Shown here in pieces: positions 7,831-16,840 of a stretch of 64,000 nucleotides of DNA. Position 1 is the stretch's first letter. Every line of letters starts with the position of its first letter. The notes beneath the pieces were generated by a model. That model was given only the letters and a program-made list of their open reading frames with translations. It did not search any database and had not been told where the DNA came from. This DNA comes from an uncultured Caryophanales bacterium. GTDB taxonomy: Bacteria > Bacillota_I > Bacilli_A > RFN20 > CAG-826. The position numbers and the translations under genes are program-made. The stretch lies in contig CAMJWS010000003.1 in assembly GCA_946409515.1 (NCBI GenBank), positions 124,012-188,011 on the forward strand, given 5' to 3'.

Positions 7831-9027
7831 TTATAGTCTCGATTCCACGAATTCTCTAAATTCATCAACTTCTTCTAAAGTGCTTAACTTCGCCATAAAG
7901 AAGCGATCACCCATCGCCCCACTTAACACGTGTGGGTAATAGCCATCCGCGGATAATTGATTACGATATTTAGCAAAGATTTCACTATCACTATGTTGAT
8001 ACCAAACACCGTTTCTACGTGAAGCGCATGCCGCGTAGTATTTAGTCATATTTAAATCTTGTTTATTTTCATCAAACGCCATGACGTCCGCCCAGATTTG
8101 ATAACAGTTAACGGATTGTGAGAAGTTAATTAAATCAGGAGTGAAGCCACCCGCTGGTCTCATATTAGTTTCAAGAGCGACAATATCGCCTTTAACACCG
8201 ACATTTTTCGCTGCCTTACTTAACCTAAAAAACTCAAGATGGAAGAATCTTTTCTTCACGCCAAAAGCTCTAACAACGTTTTGGCCAATCTCTAATAAAT
8301 CGTTTGGTACTTTCTTTAATGTGTAATAGAAAAGGTCTCTACCTTCCTTAACAACATCCGCGACAGAAGGTGGAAAGAAGTTAGAAGCGCAGAAAACAAC
8401 GTTGCTATTGCTATCACATATGCCATCAAATGAAATAATGTCACCATAAAGGAATTGTTCACAAATATAGGTGATCCAAGATTCTTTTGTGTTAAAGAAG
8501 TTATCTAAGTCCGCTTCATTTTCGATTTTATAGTCACCAGCAGCACCAACGCCGATATCAGGTTTGATGAAAACAGGATAACCTACCTTTTCAATAAACT
8601 TAAGAACAGATTCTTTATCTGTCACCATCACGTAATCAGCAACTTTCGCACCACCTTTACGGTAGAGTTCTTTCATCAATGATTTGTGTTGCCAGTACTT
8701 TAATTCTTCTGGTCTAACGCCATTTGGAATATTAAAAATTTGTCTTAGTTCAGCGTCTCTACTGAGCCAATACTCATTATTACTTTCAAGGTAATCAATC
8801 TGCCCATATCTATCGGTGAACAACTGAACAGCATTCTTTTGTTCTTCGAAATTTTCCAAACTACTACAGCAGTAATAGTCATCTAAACATGTCTTAAGTT
8901 CCCACGCTAAACGTTCATATGGGCAGTCGCCAATACCCAAGACGCGGAAGCCGTTAATTTTCAATGCTTCTGCGAACATGTAATAGGTGTCTGGGAAGTT
9001 TGGGGAAATTAAGACAAAGTTCTGCAT
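7831..9027 (-). CDS. ATP-grasp domain protein
   Basis: Probable carboxylate-amine or carboxylate-thiol ligase of the ATP-grasp superfamily, 398 aa. The N-terminal third is a Rossmann-like pre-ATP domain (FVLISPNFP at the start, GIGDCPYER). The central ATP-grasp fold is marked by YPVFIKPDIGVGAAG (about residues 150-164), where the Lys contacts ATP. A later ALETNMRPAGG segment carries the acidic metal ligands and the Arg/Gly of the active site. The substrate cannot be read from sequence. It follows the FGGY kinase gene after 2 nt, so the two share a transcript. Its ribosome binding site AGAGGTAA overlaps the end of that gene. Family call firm, reaction unknown. Confidence 0.8.
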   Translation of the reverse strand: MQNFVLISPNFPDTYYMFAEALKINGFRVLGIGDCPYERLAWELKTCLDDYYCCSSLENFEEQKNAVQLFTDRYGQIDYLESNNEYWLSRDAELRQIFNIPNGVRPEELKYWQHKSLMKELYRKGGAKVADYVMVTDKESVLKFIEKVGYPVFIKPDIGVGAAGDYKIENEADLDNFFNTKESWITYICEQFLYGDIISFDGICDSNSNVVFCASNFFPPSVADVVKEGRDLFYYTLKKVPNDLLEIGQNVVRAFGVKKRFFHLEFFRLSKAAKNVGVKGDIVALETNMRPAGGFTPDLINFSQSVNCYQIWADVMAFDENKQDLNMTKYYAACASRRNGVWYQHSDSEIFAKYRNQLSADGYYPHVLSGAMGDRFFMAKLSTLEEVDEFREFVESRL

Positions 9028-9029
9028 AG

Positions 9030-10580
9030 TTACCTCTTGAATAATTTATTTATCAATCTATTCAATGGGTTCAATCTTGGATAAATCTTCAAGTAGATTT
9101 CCTTATAGATTTGGTCGTATCTCTTGTGATTTTCCATATTTGGTTTGAACACATTGGAGATGTTGGTCATATGTGCTACTGCATCGTGAACATCTTTGAA
9201 TTCACCAACTGCGGTAAATGTCGCCACAGCAGCGCCTAATGATGTAGATTCTATTGTTTGCACTCTAGCGATTTCTAAGCCGAAGATATCCGCGGTAATT
9301 TGACAGATTTCATCACTTAGTGATCCACCACCAGAGATTCTTAACGATTTAACTTTTTGTTTTTGTGCTCTTTGAATGCTTTCTAGGCCTTCACGTAGAG
9401 CGAATGCAATGCCTTCCACGATAGCGCGGTAGATGTGTTTACGTGTATGGACACTTGAGAAGCCCACCATCGCACCTTTTGCTAATGGTCTAGCTAAGCC
9501 TGGTCCCCAGTATGGTTGAAGAATCAAACCATCACTACCAACAGGGACATCGTTAATCCATTGGTCAAGAATTGCTTCGATTGGTTTTTCTTTCTCTTTA
9601 GCTTCTTTTTCTAATTCACTTGCGAATTCACTAGCGAACCATCTAAGCATCCAATACCCACGGTAGATTTGCACGTCTAGGTTGTATAAGCCCGGGACCG
9701 CAGCAGCGTATGCAGGTAAGAATGGTTCTGGTTCGTGGTATTTTGGATTGCTCACTTCAATTGTGCACGCAGTACCGTAAGATAAAGCACCAATATCTGG
9801 AGTTAAACAACCTAAGCCGATTGTTTCACAGCCTTTGTCGCTACCAGTGGCAATGAGTTTAAGGCCTTTTGGTAAGCCACATTCTTTAGCGATTTCATCA
9901 GTTAATTTACCAATGACTTCGCCTGGTTTAACAACACGAGGAAGCATTCTATTTGGAATACCAAAGATTCTGCCTTTCATCGCACCTTCTTTGTACCATT
10001 CGGATTTTTTGTAATTCAATGGATAGTGACCTGTTAAACCACCAGGTGAATCCGCTAATTCGCCTGTAAGGCGATAGTTGATATAAGTTGAGATATTAAC
10101 GTATTTTTTAGTTTTTGCCCAAATTTCTGGTTCGTTTTCTTTAATCCAATGCGCTACGGTACGGGTACGGTTCATATCAATCGCATCCTTCATGCCCACG
10201 AGTTTGAACAAAAAGCGATGGATAGCTGGAAGTTTTTCTCTTGCTTCCGCTAAACGTTGATCCATCCATAAGATGACTGGTCTTAATGGTTTGTTGTTTT
10301 CATCAAGCAAAACAGCGGAATCTCTAAATGTGGTAACAGTCATACCGACAATGTCATCAAAATTCTCAACGCATTCTTTGCTGAGTTTCTTTAGACATTC
10401 GACTAAATTGTCCCAATAGAAATCTGCAAATTGCTCTGCATAACCAGTTTTAAGAGCAAATGATATAGGTTTATAAGCTTTTTTTGATAGGTATACTATT
10501 TCACCAGACTTATTAATTAAAGCGGTTCTGACAGATTGTGTTCCAAAGTCTAGTGTTAGTACTAATGGATTGTTTTTCAT
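9030..10580 (-). CDS. FGGY-family carbohydrate kinase (xylulokinase-like)
   Basis: Cytoplasmic kinase that phosphorylates a sugar or polyol with ATP. At 516 aa it has the usual FGGY length. The N-terminal phosphate loop is DFGTQSVRTALINKSG (about residues 10-25). WMDQR (about 105) carries the Asp that contacts the sugar. ATGSDKGCETIGLG and GTACTIEVS belong to the second domain's ATP site, and ISGGGSLSDEICQ is the C-terminal signature. I chose the ATG at 10580 because GGGAGAAAC lies just upstream; an in-frame ATG at 10604 lacks this. The ATP-grasp gene follows 2 nt later. Xylulose, ribulose, glycerol and fuculose kinases share this fold, so I give no gene symbol. Confidence 0.85.
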   Translation of the reverse strand: MKNNPLVLTLDFGTQSVRTALINKSGEIVYLSKKAYKPISFALKTGYAEQFADFYWDNLVECLKKLSKECVENFDDIVGMTVTTFRDSAVLLDENNKPLRPVILWMDQRLAEAREKLPAIHRFLFKLVGMKDAIDMNRTRTVAHWIKENEPEIWAKTKKYVNISTYINYRLTGELADSPGGLTGHYPLNYKKSEWYKEGAMKGRIFGIPNRMLPRVVKPGEVIGKLTDEIAKECGLPKGLKLIATGSDKGCETIGLGCLTPDIGALSYGTACTIEVSNPKYHEPEPFLPAYAAAVPGLYNLDVQIYRGYWMLRWFASEFASELEKEAKEKEKPIEAILDQWINDVPVGSDGLILQPYWGPGLARPLAKGAMVGFSSVHTRKHIYRAIVEGIAFALREGLESIQRAQKQKVKSLRISGGGSLSDEICQITADIFGLEIARVQTIESTSLGAAVATFTAVGEFKDVHDAVAHMTNISNVFKPNMENHKRYDQIYKEIYLKIYPRLNPLNRLINKLFKR

Positions 10581-10704
10581 GTTTGTTTCTCCCAAATACG
10601 ACAAAGTCCATTCTTTCTATATAGTTTATACGAAAATGAGTGAAGTAGCACTTTTTTTAGAAAAAAGTATGCTTATTTGCGTATGTATGATAATATTTAA
10701 GCGC

Positions 10705-10720
10705 TGTGAGGAGACTCACA
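10705..10720 (+). promoter_or_regulatory. Leader hairpin before ppdK
   Basis: TGTGAG, GAGA loop, CTCACA: a perfect 6-bp stem with a 4-nt loop, ending about 11 nt before the AGGAGG ribosome binding site of ppdK. It may stabilise the mRNA or tune ribosome access. Confidence 0.4.
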
Positions 10721-10741
10721 TAGACCTGCAGGAGGATTATT

Positions 10742-13378
10742 ATGGCAGAAAAGAAATATGTCTACCCTTTCGATGAAGCCTATGGTTTAGGAAAAGAATT
10801 ATTAGGCGGTAAGGGTGCCGGCTTAGCGGAAATGAGCCACATTGGTGTCCCAGTTCCAGAAGGTTTCACAATCACAACCGAAGCTTGCACACTCTACTAT
10901 GAAAGTGGCAAAGAAATCCCAGCATTTGTCGTCGATCAAATTTTCGAAGCTGTTAAAGGCATTGAAAAGAAAACAGGCAAGACATTTGGTGGAAGCAAGA
11001 ATCCATTATTAGTGTCTGTGCGTTCTGGCGCGAGAGTCAGTATGCCGGGTATGATGGATACCATCTTAAATTTAGGTTTAAACGAAACAACATGTGCCGC
11101 GATTGCTAAAGAAACAAATAACGAACGTTTCGCAATGGATAGCTATCGTCGTTTCATTCTTATGTTCACCAACATCGCTAAAGGTCACCCACGTGATGAT
11201 ATGGACAAGATGTTAGATGACTTAAAGAAAAAGAATGGCTACAAATTAGACACAGAAGTCACTGCTGAACAATTAAAAGAATTAGTGGCTAAATACAAAG
11301 AATACTACAAAAAGACATTCGGTGAAGAATTCCCAAGTGATCCAAAAGTTCAATTAATGGAAGCTGTCGCAGCCGTCTTCAGAAGCTGGGACAACCCAAG
11401 AGCGAACGTCTATCGTATGATGAACAACATCCCATATTCATGGGGCACTGCTGTTAACGTTCAATCCATGGCTTTCGGTAACAAGGGTGAAACATCAGGT
11501 ACAGGTGTTGCGTTCTCACGTAACCCAGGTACAGGTGAAAAAGTCATCTCCGCTGAATACTTACCAAACGCTCAAGGTGAAGACGTTGTCGCGGGTATCC
11601 GTACACCTCTCCACATCGATGAATTAAAAGCTCGTATGCCAGAAGTTTACGAACAATTCGTCAAGACCATTAAATTAATGGAAAACCACTACCGTGATAT
11701 GCAAGATATGGAATTCACCGTTGAAGACGGTAAATTATACTTCTTACAAACACGTAATGGTAAGAGAACCCCAGCCGCTGCTTTAAAAATCGCTTGCGAT
11801 TTAGTCGACGAAGGTTTAATCGATGAAAAAGAAGCTGTCTTAAGAATCGATCCAGTCAGCTTTGATAAATTATTATTACCAGGCTTTGATAAAGACGACT
11901 TAGCCAAGAAAACACCAATCGCCTCTGGTTTGCCAGCTGGCCCAGGTGCAGGTACAGGTAAAATCGCTTTCACTGCTGAAGAAGCTCAAGCCAGAAAGAA
12001 CGCTGGTGAAAAAGTTATCTTAGCTAGAGCCGAAACATCTCCAGAAGATATCGTTGGTATGGTTGCCGCTCAAGGTATCCTTACAATGCGTGGTGGCATG
12101 ACATCACACGCCGCTGTCGTTGCCCGTGGTATGGGTAAATGCTGCGTCTGTGGTTGCTCCGCTGCTGTTATCGATGAAGAAAAACGTACACTCACCATTG
12201 GTGATAAAGTGTACACCGATAAAGACACCATCTCTTTAGATGGTAGTACAGGTAAAATCTACGAAGGTGAAATCAAGACAGTTGAACCAGATTTAACCGC
12301 TGGTTACTTCGGTAGATTAATGGCTTGGGTTGACCAATATAGAGCCCTTAAAGTTAGAACAAATGCTGATACACCAAGAGATGCTAAACAAGCTAGAATC
12401 TTCGGTGCTGAAGGTATCGGTCTCTGCCGTACAGAACATATGTTCTTCGCTAAAGACAGAATCTTCTCAATGAGAAAGATGATTCTTGCTGATAAAGTTG
12501 AAGATCGTGAAGCTGCATTAGCCGAAATCGAACCAATGCAACAAGCTGACTTCGAAGCCCTCTATGAAACAATGTTACCATTCAACGTTAACGTTCGTTT
12601 ATTAGACCCACCACTACACGAATTCTTACCACAAGAAGAAGAACTCATTAAAGAATTAGCTGACGCTCTCAAATTAAGCGTTGCTGATGTTAAAGATAGA
12701 ATTGCTGAACTCCACGAAGCTAACCCAATGATGGGTCACCGTGGTTGCCGTTTAGCGGTCACATATCCAGAAATTTGCAATATGCAAACAACTGCTATCG
12801 TTAAAGCCGCTATCAACGTCAGCAAAAAGACAGGTACCTTAGTGCAGCCAGAAATCATGGTTCCATTAGTACTTGAAGAAAAAGAATTAGCCTTCGTTAA
12901 GAAGATCATCTGCGAAACCGCTGATAAGTTAATCGCTGATTCCGGTTTAGCAATGCAATATCACGTTGGTACCATGATCGAAATCCCACGTGCGGCATTA
13001 CTCGCTGATGAAATCGCTAAAGATGCTGAATTCTTCAGCTTTGGTACAAACGACTTAACACAAATGACATTTGGTTTCTCTCGTGATGATGCCGGCAAAT
13101 TCTTACCAGCTTATTACGAAACAAAGATCTTTGAAGAAGATCCATTCAAGACCTTAGACCAAAACGGTGTTGGCAAATTAGTCCAATTAGCCGTCAAGTT
13201 AGGCCGTGGCACCCGCCCAGACCTCCACGTTGGTGTCTGTGGTGAAACAGGTGGCGATGCAAAATCTATCGAATTCTATCACAAAGTCGGTTTGGACTAT
13301 GTCTCCTGCTCTCCATTCCGTGTGCCAGTCGCTAGATTAGCCGCTGCTCAAGCCAATATCAAAAACCCAAGAAAATAA
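10742..13378 (+). CDS. ppdK: Pyruvate, phosphate dikinase
   Basis: Interconverts PEP + AMP + PPi and pyruvate + ATP + Pi. In anaerobes it can run as a PPi-saving glycolytic step or for gluconeogenesis. The 878 residues fit the family. The N-terminal ATP-grasp domain has GGKGAGLAEM and SVRSGARVSMPGMMDT. The swivelling phosphohistidine domain has the signature TMRGGMTSHAAVVARGMGK, whose His accepts phosphate. The C-terminal TIM barrel has LCRTEHMFF and the CGETGGD motif with the catalytic Cys. The ribosome binding site is AGGAGG. It stands alone, with its own terminator at 13399-13425. With PckA and the OAD operon (34.2-39.3 kb) it forms the window's PEP/pyruvate/oxaloacetate node. Confidence 0.97.
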   Translation: MAEKKYVYPFDEAYGLGKELLGGKGAGLAEMSHIGVPVPEGFTITTEACTLYYESGKEIPAFVVDQIFEAVKGIEKKTGKTFGGSKNPLLVSVRSGARVSMPGMMDTILNLGLNETTCAAIAKETNNERFAMDSYRRFILMFTNIAKGHPRDDMDKMLDDLKKKNGYKLDTEVTAEQLKELVAKYKEYYKKTFGEEFPSDPKVQLMEAVAAVFRSWDNPRANVYRMMNNIPYSWGTAVNVQSMAFGNKGETSGTGVAFSRNPGTGEKVISAEYLPNAQGEDVVAGIRTPLHIDELKARMPEVYEQFVKTIKLMENHYRDMQDMEFTVEDGKLYFLQTRNGKRTPAAALKIACDLVDEGLIDEKEAVLRIDPVSFDKLLLPGFDKDDLAKKTPIASGLPAGPGAGTGKIAFTAEEAQARKNAGEKVILARAETSPEDIVGMVAAQGILTMRGGMTSHAAVVARGMGKCCVCGCSAAVIDEEKRTLTIGDKVYTDKDTISLDGSTGKIYEGEIKTVEPDLTAGYFGRLMAWVDQYRALKVRTNADTPRDAKQARIFGAEGIGLCRTEHMFFAKDRIFSMRKMILADKVEDREAALAEIEPMQQADFEALYETMLPFNVNVRLLDPPLHEFLPQEEELIKELADALKLSVADVKDRIAELHEANPMMGHRGCRLAVTYPEICNMQTTAIVKAAINVSKKTGTLVQPEIMVPLVLEEKELAFVKKIICETADKLIADSGLAMQYHVGTMIEIPRAALLADEIAKDAEFFSFGTNDLTQMTFGFSRDDAGKFLPAYYETKIFEEDPFKTLDQNGVGKLVQLAVKLGRGTRPDLHVGVCGETGGDAKSIEFYHKVGLDYVSCSPFRVPVARLAAAQANIKNPRK

Positions 13379-13398
13379 GTTCTTAGGAATATAGAATG

Positions 13399-13425
13399 AC
13401 GCTCTCAGTAATGGGAGCGTTTTTC
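13399..13425 (+). terminator. Terminator of ppdK
   Basis: ACGCTC pairs with GAGCGT and is followed by TTTTTC on the plus strand. Confidence 0.8.
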
Positions 13426-13430
13426 TTTGC

Positions 13431-13459
13431 TTTACATTTAAAATTTATTTAATTAACAT
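13431..13459 (+). promoter_or_regulatory. Promoter of the nitroreductase-like gene (leaderless)
   Basis: TTTACA (-35), 17-nt spacer, TAACAT (-10). Only 7 nt separate the -10 box from the ATG at 13467 and no Shine-Dalgarno sequence is present, so the transcript should start at or next to the start codon. Confidence 0.55.
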
Positions 13460-13466
13460 AGTTAAC

Positions 13467-14210
13467 ATGAATTACTACGAAGCAATATTTAAACGAAAAT
13501 CATTCCACTTCTTCATTGTGGGAGAAGTCACCACTGAAGAGGATTTAAAACTAGTTAATAACTTTATCAAAGAAGTTAAACCTCTTTACGATGACATCAA
13601 GACCGAAATCATCATCGTTCCTGAAAAAGAAACTACATGCCATAGAGGCGCGGACTACTGTGTCCTATTCTATAGTGAGTCTAAAGGCGAATATTTAAGA
13701 AATATTGGTTATATTGGTGAGCAAATTGATTTATATCTTAATTCTATTGGACTGGGCGCTTTATGGTTTGGTATTGGTAAACCAAAGGAAGTAAGAAATA
13801 ACGGCTTAAAATATGTCATTATGCTTGCCTTTAAGCGCATGCCCGTTAATAACTTCAGAAAAGATATGTTTAAGTCAAAAAGAAAGTTATTAGAGGACAT
13901 TTGGTCTGGTGAAAGCATTGATGATGTTACTAACATAGTTAGATTTGCCCCAAGTGCCTGCAATACGCAGCCATGGTACGTCGAAAATAAAAATAGTGAA
14001 TTATTAATCTATCGTTATAAGAAACCAGGCAAAAGAGGCATTATGCCTATCAATCAGGTGATGTATTATAATCGCATCGACATCGGAATCTTCTTATTCA
14101 TATTAGAAACTTGTTTAACCAACAAAAACATCACGTTTGAAAGAACATTGATGAACGACGAAAGCACCGCAAAAGTTGAAAAGACCTTAGTCGCGGTTTA
14201 TAAAGTGTAA
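13467..14210 (+). CDS. Nitroreductase-family protein (TM1586 type)
   Basis: Probable FMN-dependent oxidoreductase of 247 aa. The layout matches the TM1586-like nitroreductase group, in which two half-domains are joined in one chain. NYYEAIFKRKSFHFF at the N-terminus corresponds to the usual R-x-S-R-F entry motif. The middle has YIGEQIDLYLNSIGLGALW, the helix that packs on the flavin. The C-terminal half has VRFAPSACNTQPW, the NAQPW-like flavin contact. The physiological substrate is unknown. The gene lies alone between two terminators and appears to be leaderless (promoter at 13431-13459). The family call rests on these motifs and is fairly secure. Confidence 0.8.
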   Translation: MNYYEAIFKRKSFHFFIVGEVTTEEDLKLVNNFIKEVKPLYDDIKTEIIIVPEKETTCHRGADYCVLFYSESKGEYLRNIGYIGEQIDLYLNSIGLGALWFGIGKPKEVRNNGLKYVIMLAFKRMPVNNFRKDMFKSKRKLLEDIWSGESIDDVTNIVRFAPSACNTQPWYVENKNSELLIYRYKKPGKRGIMPINQVMYYNRIDIGIFLFILETCLTNKNITFERTLMNDESTAKVEKTLVAVYKV

Positions 14211-14212
14211 AA

Positions 14213-14240
14213 AAGAATCGCCAAACGGCGACTCTTTTAT
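14213..14240. terminator. Bidirectional terminator between nitroreductase and GH3 genes
   Basis: AGAATCGCC, AAAC loop, GGCGACTCT, with an A-run on the left and a T-run on the right, so it can stop transcription from both convergent genes. Confidence 0.8.
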
Positions 14241-16709
14241 TTATTGCTGTTGTTGTTCAGCTTCTTTTTGGGCTTTCTTTTCCGCTTTGGCAAGTTTCTT
14301 GTATTTGCGGCCTTCTTTATTGAAGTGATGTAAACCTTTCCAGAAGTGACCATTGAAGATCATGATTAAGCCATCTAGTTGGCTCATACGTAGACCACCA
14401 TTAGAGAATCTAGACATGCCTCTCATTGGTTGATGGACAACGCCCATAATAAGAGTGTTCGCTAAAACGCGATTTCCCATCTTTGTAAGGACTCTTGTGA
14501 ACCAAGGAATAGCTTTACCCACTAAACGACCAATCCAGCGCTTAGAATAGCGTAATTCACTGAATGTGGTGTTATAGTCGATAACCATTCTATTTTTCTT
14601 ATAGAAAGGAAGAGCGCCATCAGGAATTTCATGGCCTAATATTTTAGCAAATTCTTCATCTGGGATGTCTCTTAATTTACCTTCAAAGTAATGTGGTAAA
14701 TCTTCTTTGTTATATGGCACTACATCTGTGGTACCGATTTGATTAATTGAGCCCACTAAGCGGACATCATCGATAGATGCGGCAACATATAAATCATAGA
14801 CACCATTTTCAATTTCCCACTTGTTAGTCGCGGTATTGAAATATCTAAATGTCTTATCATCAAATGGGATACTAACTTTCTTAGTCTCACCTGCTTTTAA
14901 GAAGGCTTTAACAAAGCCTTTTAATTCTTTAGCTGGTCTAATGACCGCACTACCTTTTAAGCCAACATAAAGTTGAGCAATTTCTTTACCATCAACTTTA
15001 CCGGTATTAGTAATTTCAAATTCGACGCCATTGTCGTTAACAACAAGGTTCTTATATTCGAAGGTTGTATAGCTTAAGCCAAAACCGAATGGGAATCTAA
15101 CTGGTGTTTGTGAGATATCGAAGTATCTATAACCAATACCATATGCTTCACGATATTCAATTGTTCTTGTATGGCTTGGGAAGTTATCACTACTAGCGAC
15201 ATCCTCTAACGCTAATGGGATGGTTTCAGATAATTTACCAGAAGGATTAACTTTACCTGAAAGAATATTTAAAGCCGCTTTTGCACCTGCTTGACCGTTG
15301 AGGTAGCAATGTAAAACAGCGGAGACGTCATCGATAAACGGCATTTCAACCGCACTACCACAAGATAAAACCACAACGATTTCTTTATCTAAAGTTTTGA
15401 TATCTTTGATAAGTTCTAATTGGTTATTTTCGATATGTAAGTTTTGTCTATCTAAGCCTTCGGCTTCAGTTACTTCATCTAAGCCAAGATACATAACGAC
15501 AACATCTGCTTTCTTAGCGAGTTCGATAGCCTCATTGCGTAGTTTCTTCTTTTTCTTACCATATCTATTGAAGCCCTTGGCCATACCAACGACTTCAAAA
15601 CCAGAAATCGGTAATAAATCCACTGTGTTATCTAGCTTTGTTGGATTAACAATGGATGAACCAGCGCCTTGGTATCTTGGTAAAAACATGAAATCACCAA
15701 TAAAGGCGACTTTCTTATCTTTTGCTAGTGGCAAGATACCATTGTTTTTTAAAAGAACAGCACTTTCTTCCGCGAATCTTTGTGCAGCAGCATGGTGTTC
15801 TTCAACATCAAACTTTTCAGGTGCTTTATTAACACCATTTTCCATAGTGTCAAAAACTGTTTCTAATAATTTATCAACGCAGTCATCGAGAACAGATTCT
15901 TCTAATTCACCATTTTCAACGGCTTTTATAACTTCTTCTGGTCTATCTGGTGTGCCAGGCATTTCTAATTGGTTACCACAGCTTAAAGACGCTACACCAT
16001 CATTATTGCCACCCCAGTCAGTGACCACTAAGCCGTTATAACCCCATTCTTTTCTAAGGATATCCACGAGTAAGTGTTCATTCTCGTTTGCGTATTTACC
16101 ATTTATTAAGTTATAGGAAGACATGATGCTCTTGGTCTTGCCTTCTTTAACGGCGATTTCAAAAGCGGTCAAATAGATTTCTCTAAATGTTCTTTCATCG
16201 ACAATACTATCGAGAGCCATTCTATTTTCTTCTTGGTTATTACACGCGAAGTGTTTAACGCAAGCAGAAATACCATTAGATTGAATACCTCTAACATATC
16301 CCGCGGCCATTTTACCTGCGAGATATGGATCTTCAGAGAAATATTCGAAGTTACGTCCACAAAGTGGACTTCTTTTCATATTAAGGCCTGGGCCTAAAAG
16401 GATATTAACTTTTTGAACTGCGGCTTCTTGGCCCAATCTTTTGCCTAATTCTTCGCCTAATTCAGGATCCCAAGAATTCGCCATTGTGGCGGCGGTTGGA
16501 TAACATGTTGCTGGTATTGAAGCATTCAAGCCTAAATGGTCAGCAGCAGCGGCTTGTCTTCTCACTCCGTGAGGGCCATCGCTTAAGAAAGCGCTTGGAA
16601 TGCCGACTCTATCAATGTTGACTGTTTGCCAGAAATCTTTACCACTGATTAAACTAGCCTTTTCTTTCAAGGTTAATTGATCAAGGATGTCTTGATATTT
16701 TCTTTTCAT
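14241..16709 (-). CDS. Glycoside hydrolase family 3, canonical order, cytoplasmic
   Basis: Retaining beta-glycosidase, likely a beta-glucosidase, of 822 aa. The order is the usual one: TIM barrel (about 1-300), alpha/beta sandwich (about 320-520), fibronectin-III-like domain (about 560-680). The barrel shows SDGPHGVR (43-50), GRNFEYFSEDP (118-128), KHF (152-154) and TDW, where D231 is the expected nucleophile. No signal peptide or membrane helix is present, so it should act on imported oligosaccharides. After the Fn3 domain about 140 extra residues follow, ending in a Lys/Glu run and QQQQ, which I do not recognise. The ribosome binding site is AAGGAG. It is the only one of five GH3 genes here with normal domain order. 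Confidence 0.93.
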   Translation of the reverse strand: MKRKYQDILDQLTLKEKASLISGKDFWQTVNIDRVGIPSAFLSDGPHGVRRQAAAADHLGLNASIPATCYPTAATMANSWDPELGEELGKRLGQEAAVQKVNILLGPGLNMKRSPLCGRNFEYFSEDPYLAGKMAAGYVRGIQSNGISACVKHFACNNQEENRMALDSIVDERTFREIYLTAFEIAVKEGKTKSIMSSYNLINGKYANENEHLLVDILRKEWGYNGLVVTDWGGNNDGVASLSCGNQLEMPGTPDRPEEVIKAVENGELEESVLDDCVDKLLETVFDTMENGVNKAPEKFDVEEHHAAAQRFAEESAVLLKNNGILPLAKDKKVAFIGDFMFLPRYQGAGSSIVNPTKLDNTVDLLPISGFEVVGMAKGFNRYGKKKKKLRNEAIELAKKADVVVMYLGLDEVTEAEGLDRQNLHIENNQLELIKDIKTLDKEIVVVLSCGSAVEMPFIDDVSAVLHCYLNGQAGAKAALNILSGKVNPSGKLSETIPLALEDVASSDNFPSHTRTIEYREAYGIGYRYFDISQTPVRFPFGFGLSYTTFEYKNLVVNDNGVEFEITNTGKVDGKEIAQLYVGLKGSAVIRPAKELKGFVKAFLKAGETKKVSIPFDDKTFRYFNTATNKWEIENGVYDLYVAASIDDVRLVGSINQIGTTDVVPYNKEDLPHYFEGKLRDIPDEEFAKILGHEIPDGALPFYKKNRMVIDYNTTFSELRYSKRWIGRLVGKAIPWFTRVLTKMGNRVLANTLIMGVVHQPMRGMSRFSNGGLRMSQLDGLIMIFNGHFWKGLHHFNKEGRKYKKLAKAEKKAQKEAEQQQQ

Positions 16710-16783
16710 AAAAAACTCCTTTTGAGGGTTTATATTTAAATTTATTTAAAAGTTCTAATTAAGATTAGCACATTATTCTTCTC

Positions 16784-16821
16784 AAAGAAAGAACCCCGCA
16801 TCCATAAAGGAATTGGGGTTC
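16784..16821 (-). terminator. Terminator of the permuted GH3 gene at 16841
   Basis: GAACCCC and GGGGTTC form a 7-bp stem, followed on the minus strand by TTTCTTT. Confidence 0.75.
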
Positions 16822-16840
16822 ATAAAAACTATCTTATAGA

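Noticed and set aside
15397-16041. Plus-strand reading frame of 214 codons inside the canonical GH3 gene
   Set aside because: It is antisense to a clear GH3 gene, has Ser/Leu-rich nonsense-like composition, and has no ribosome binding site.
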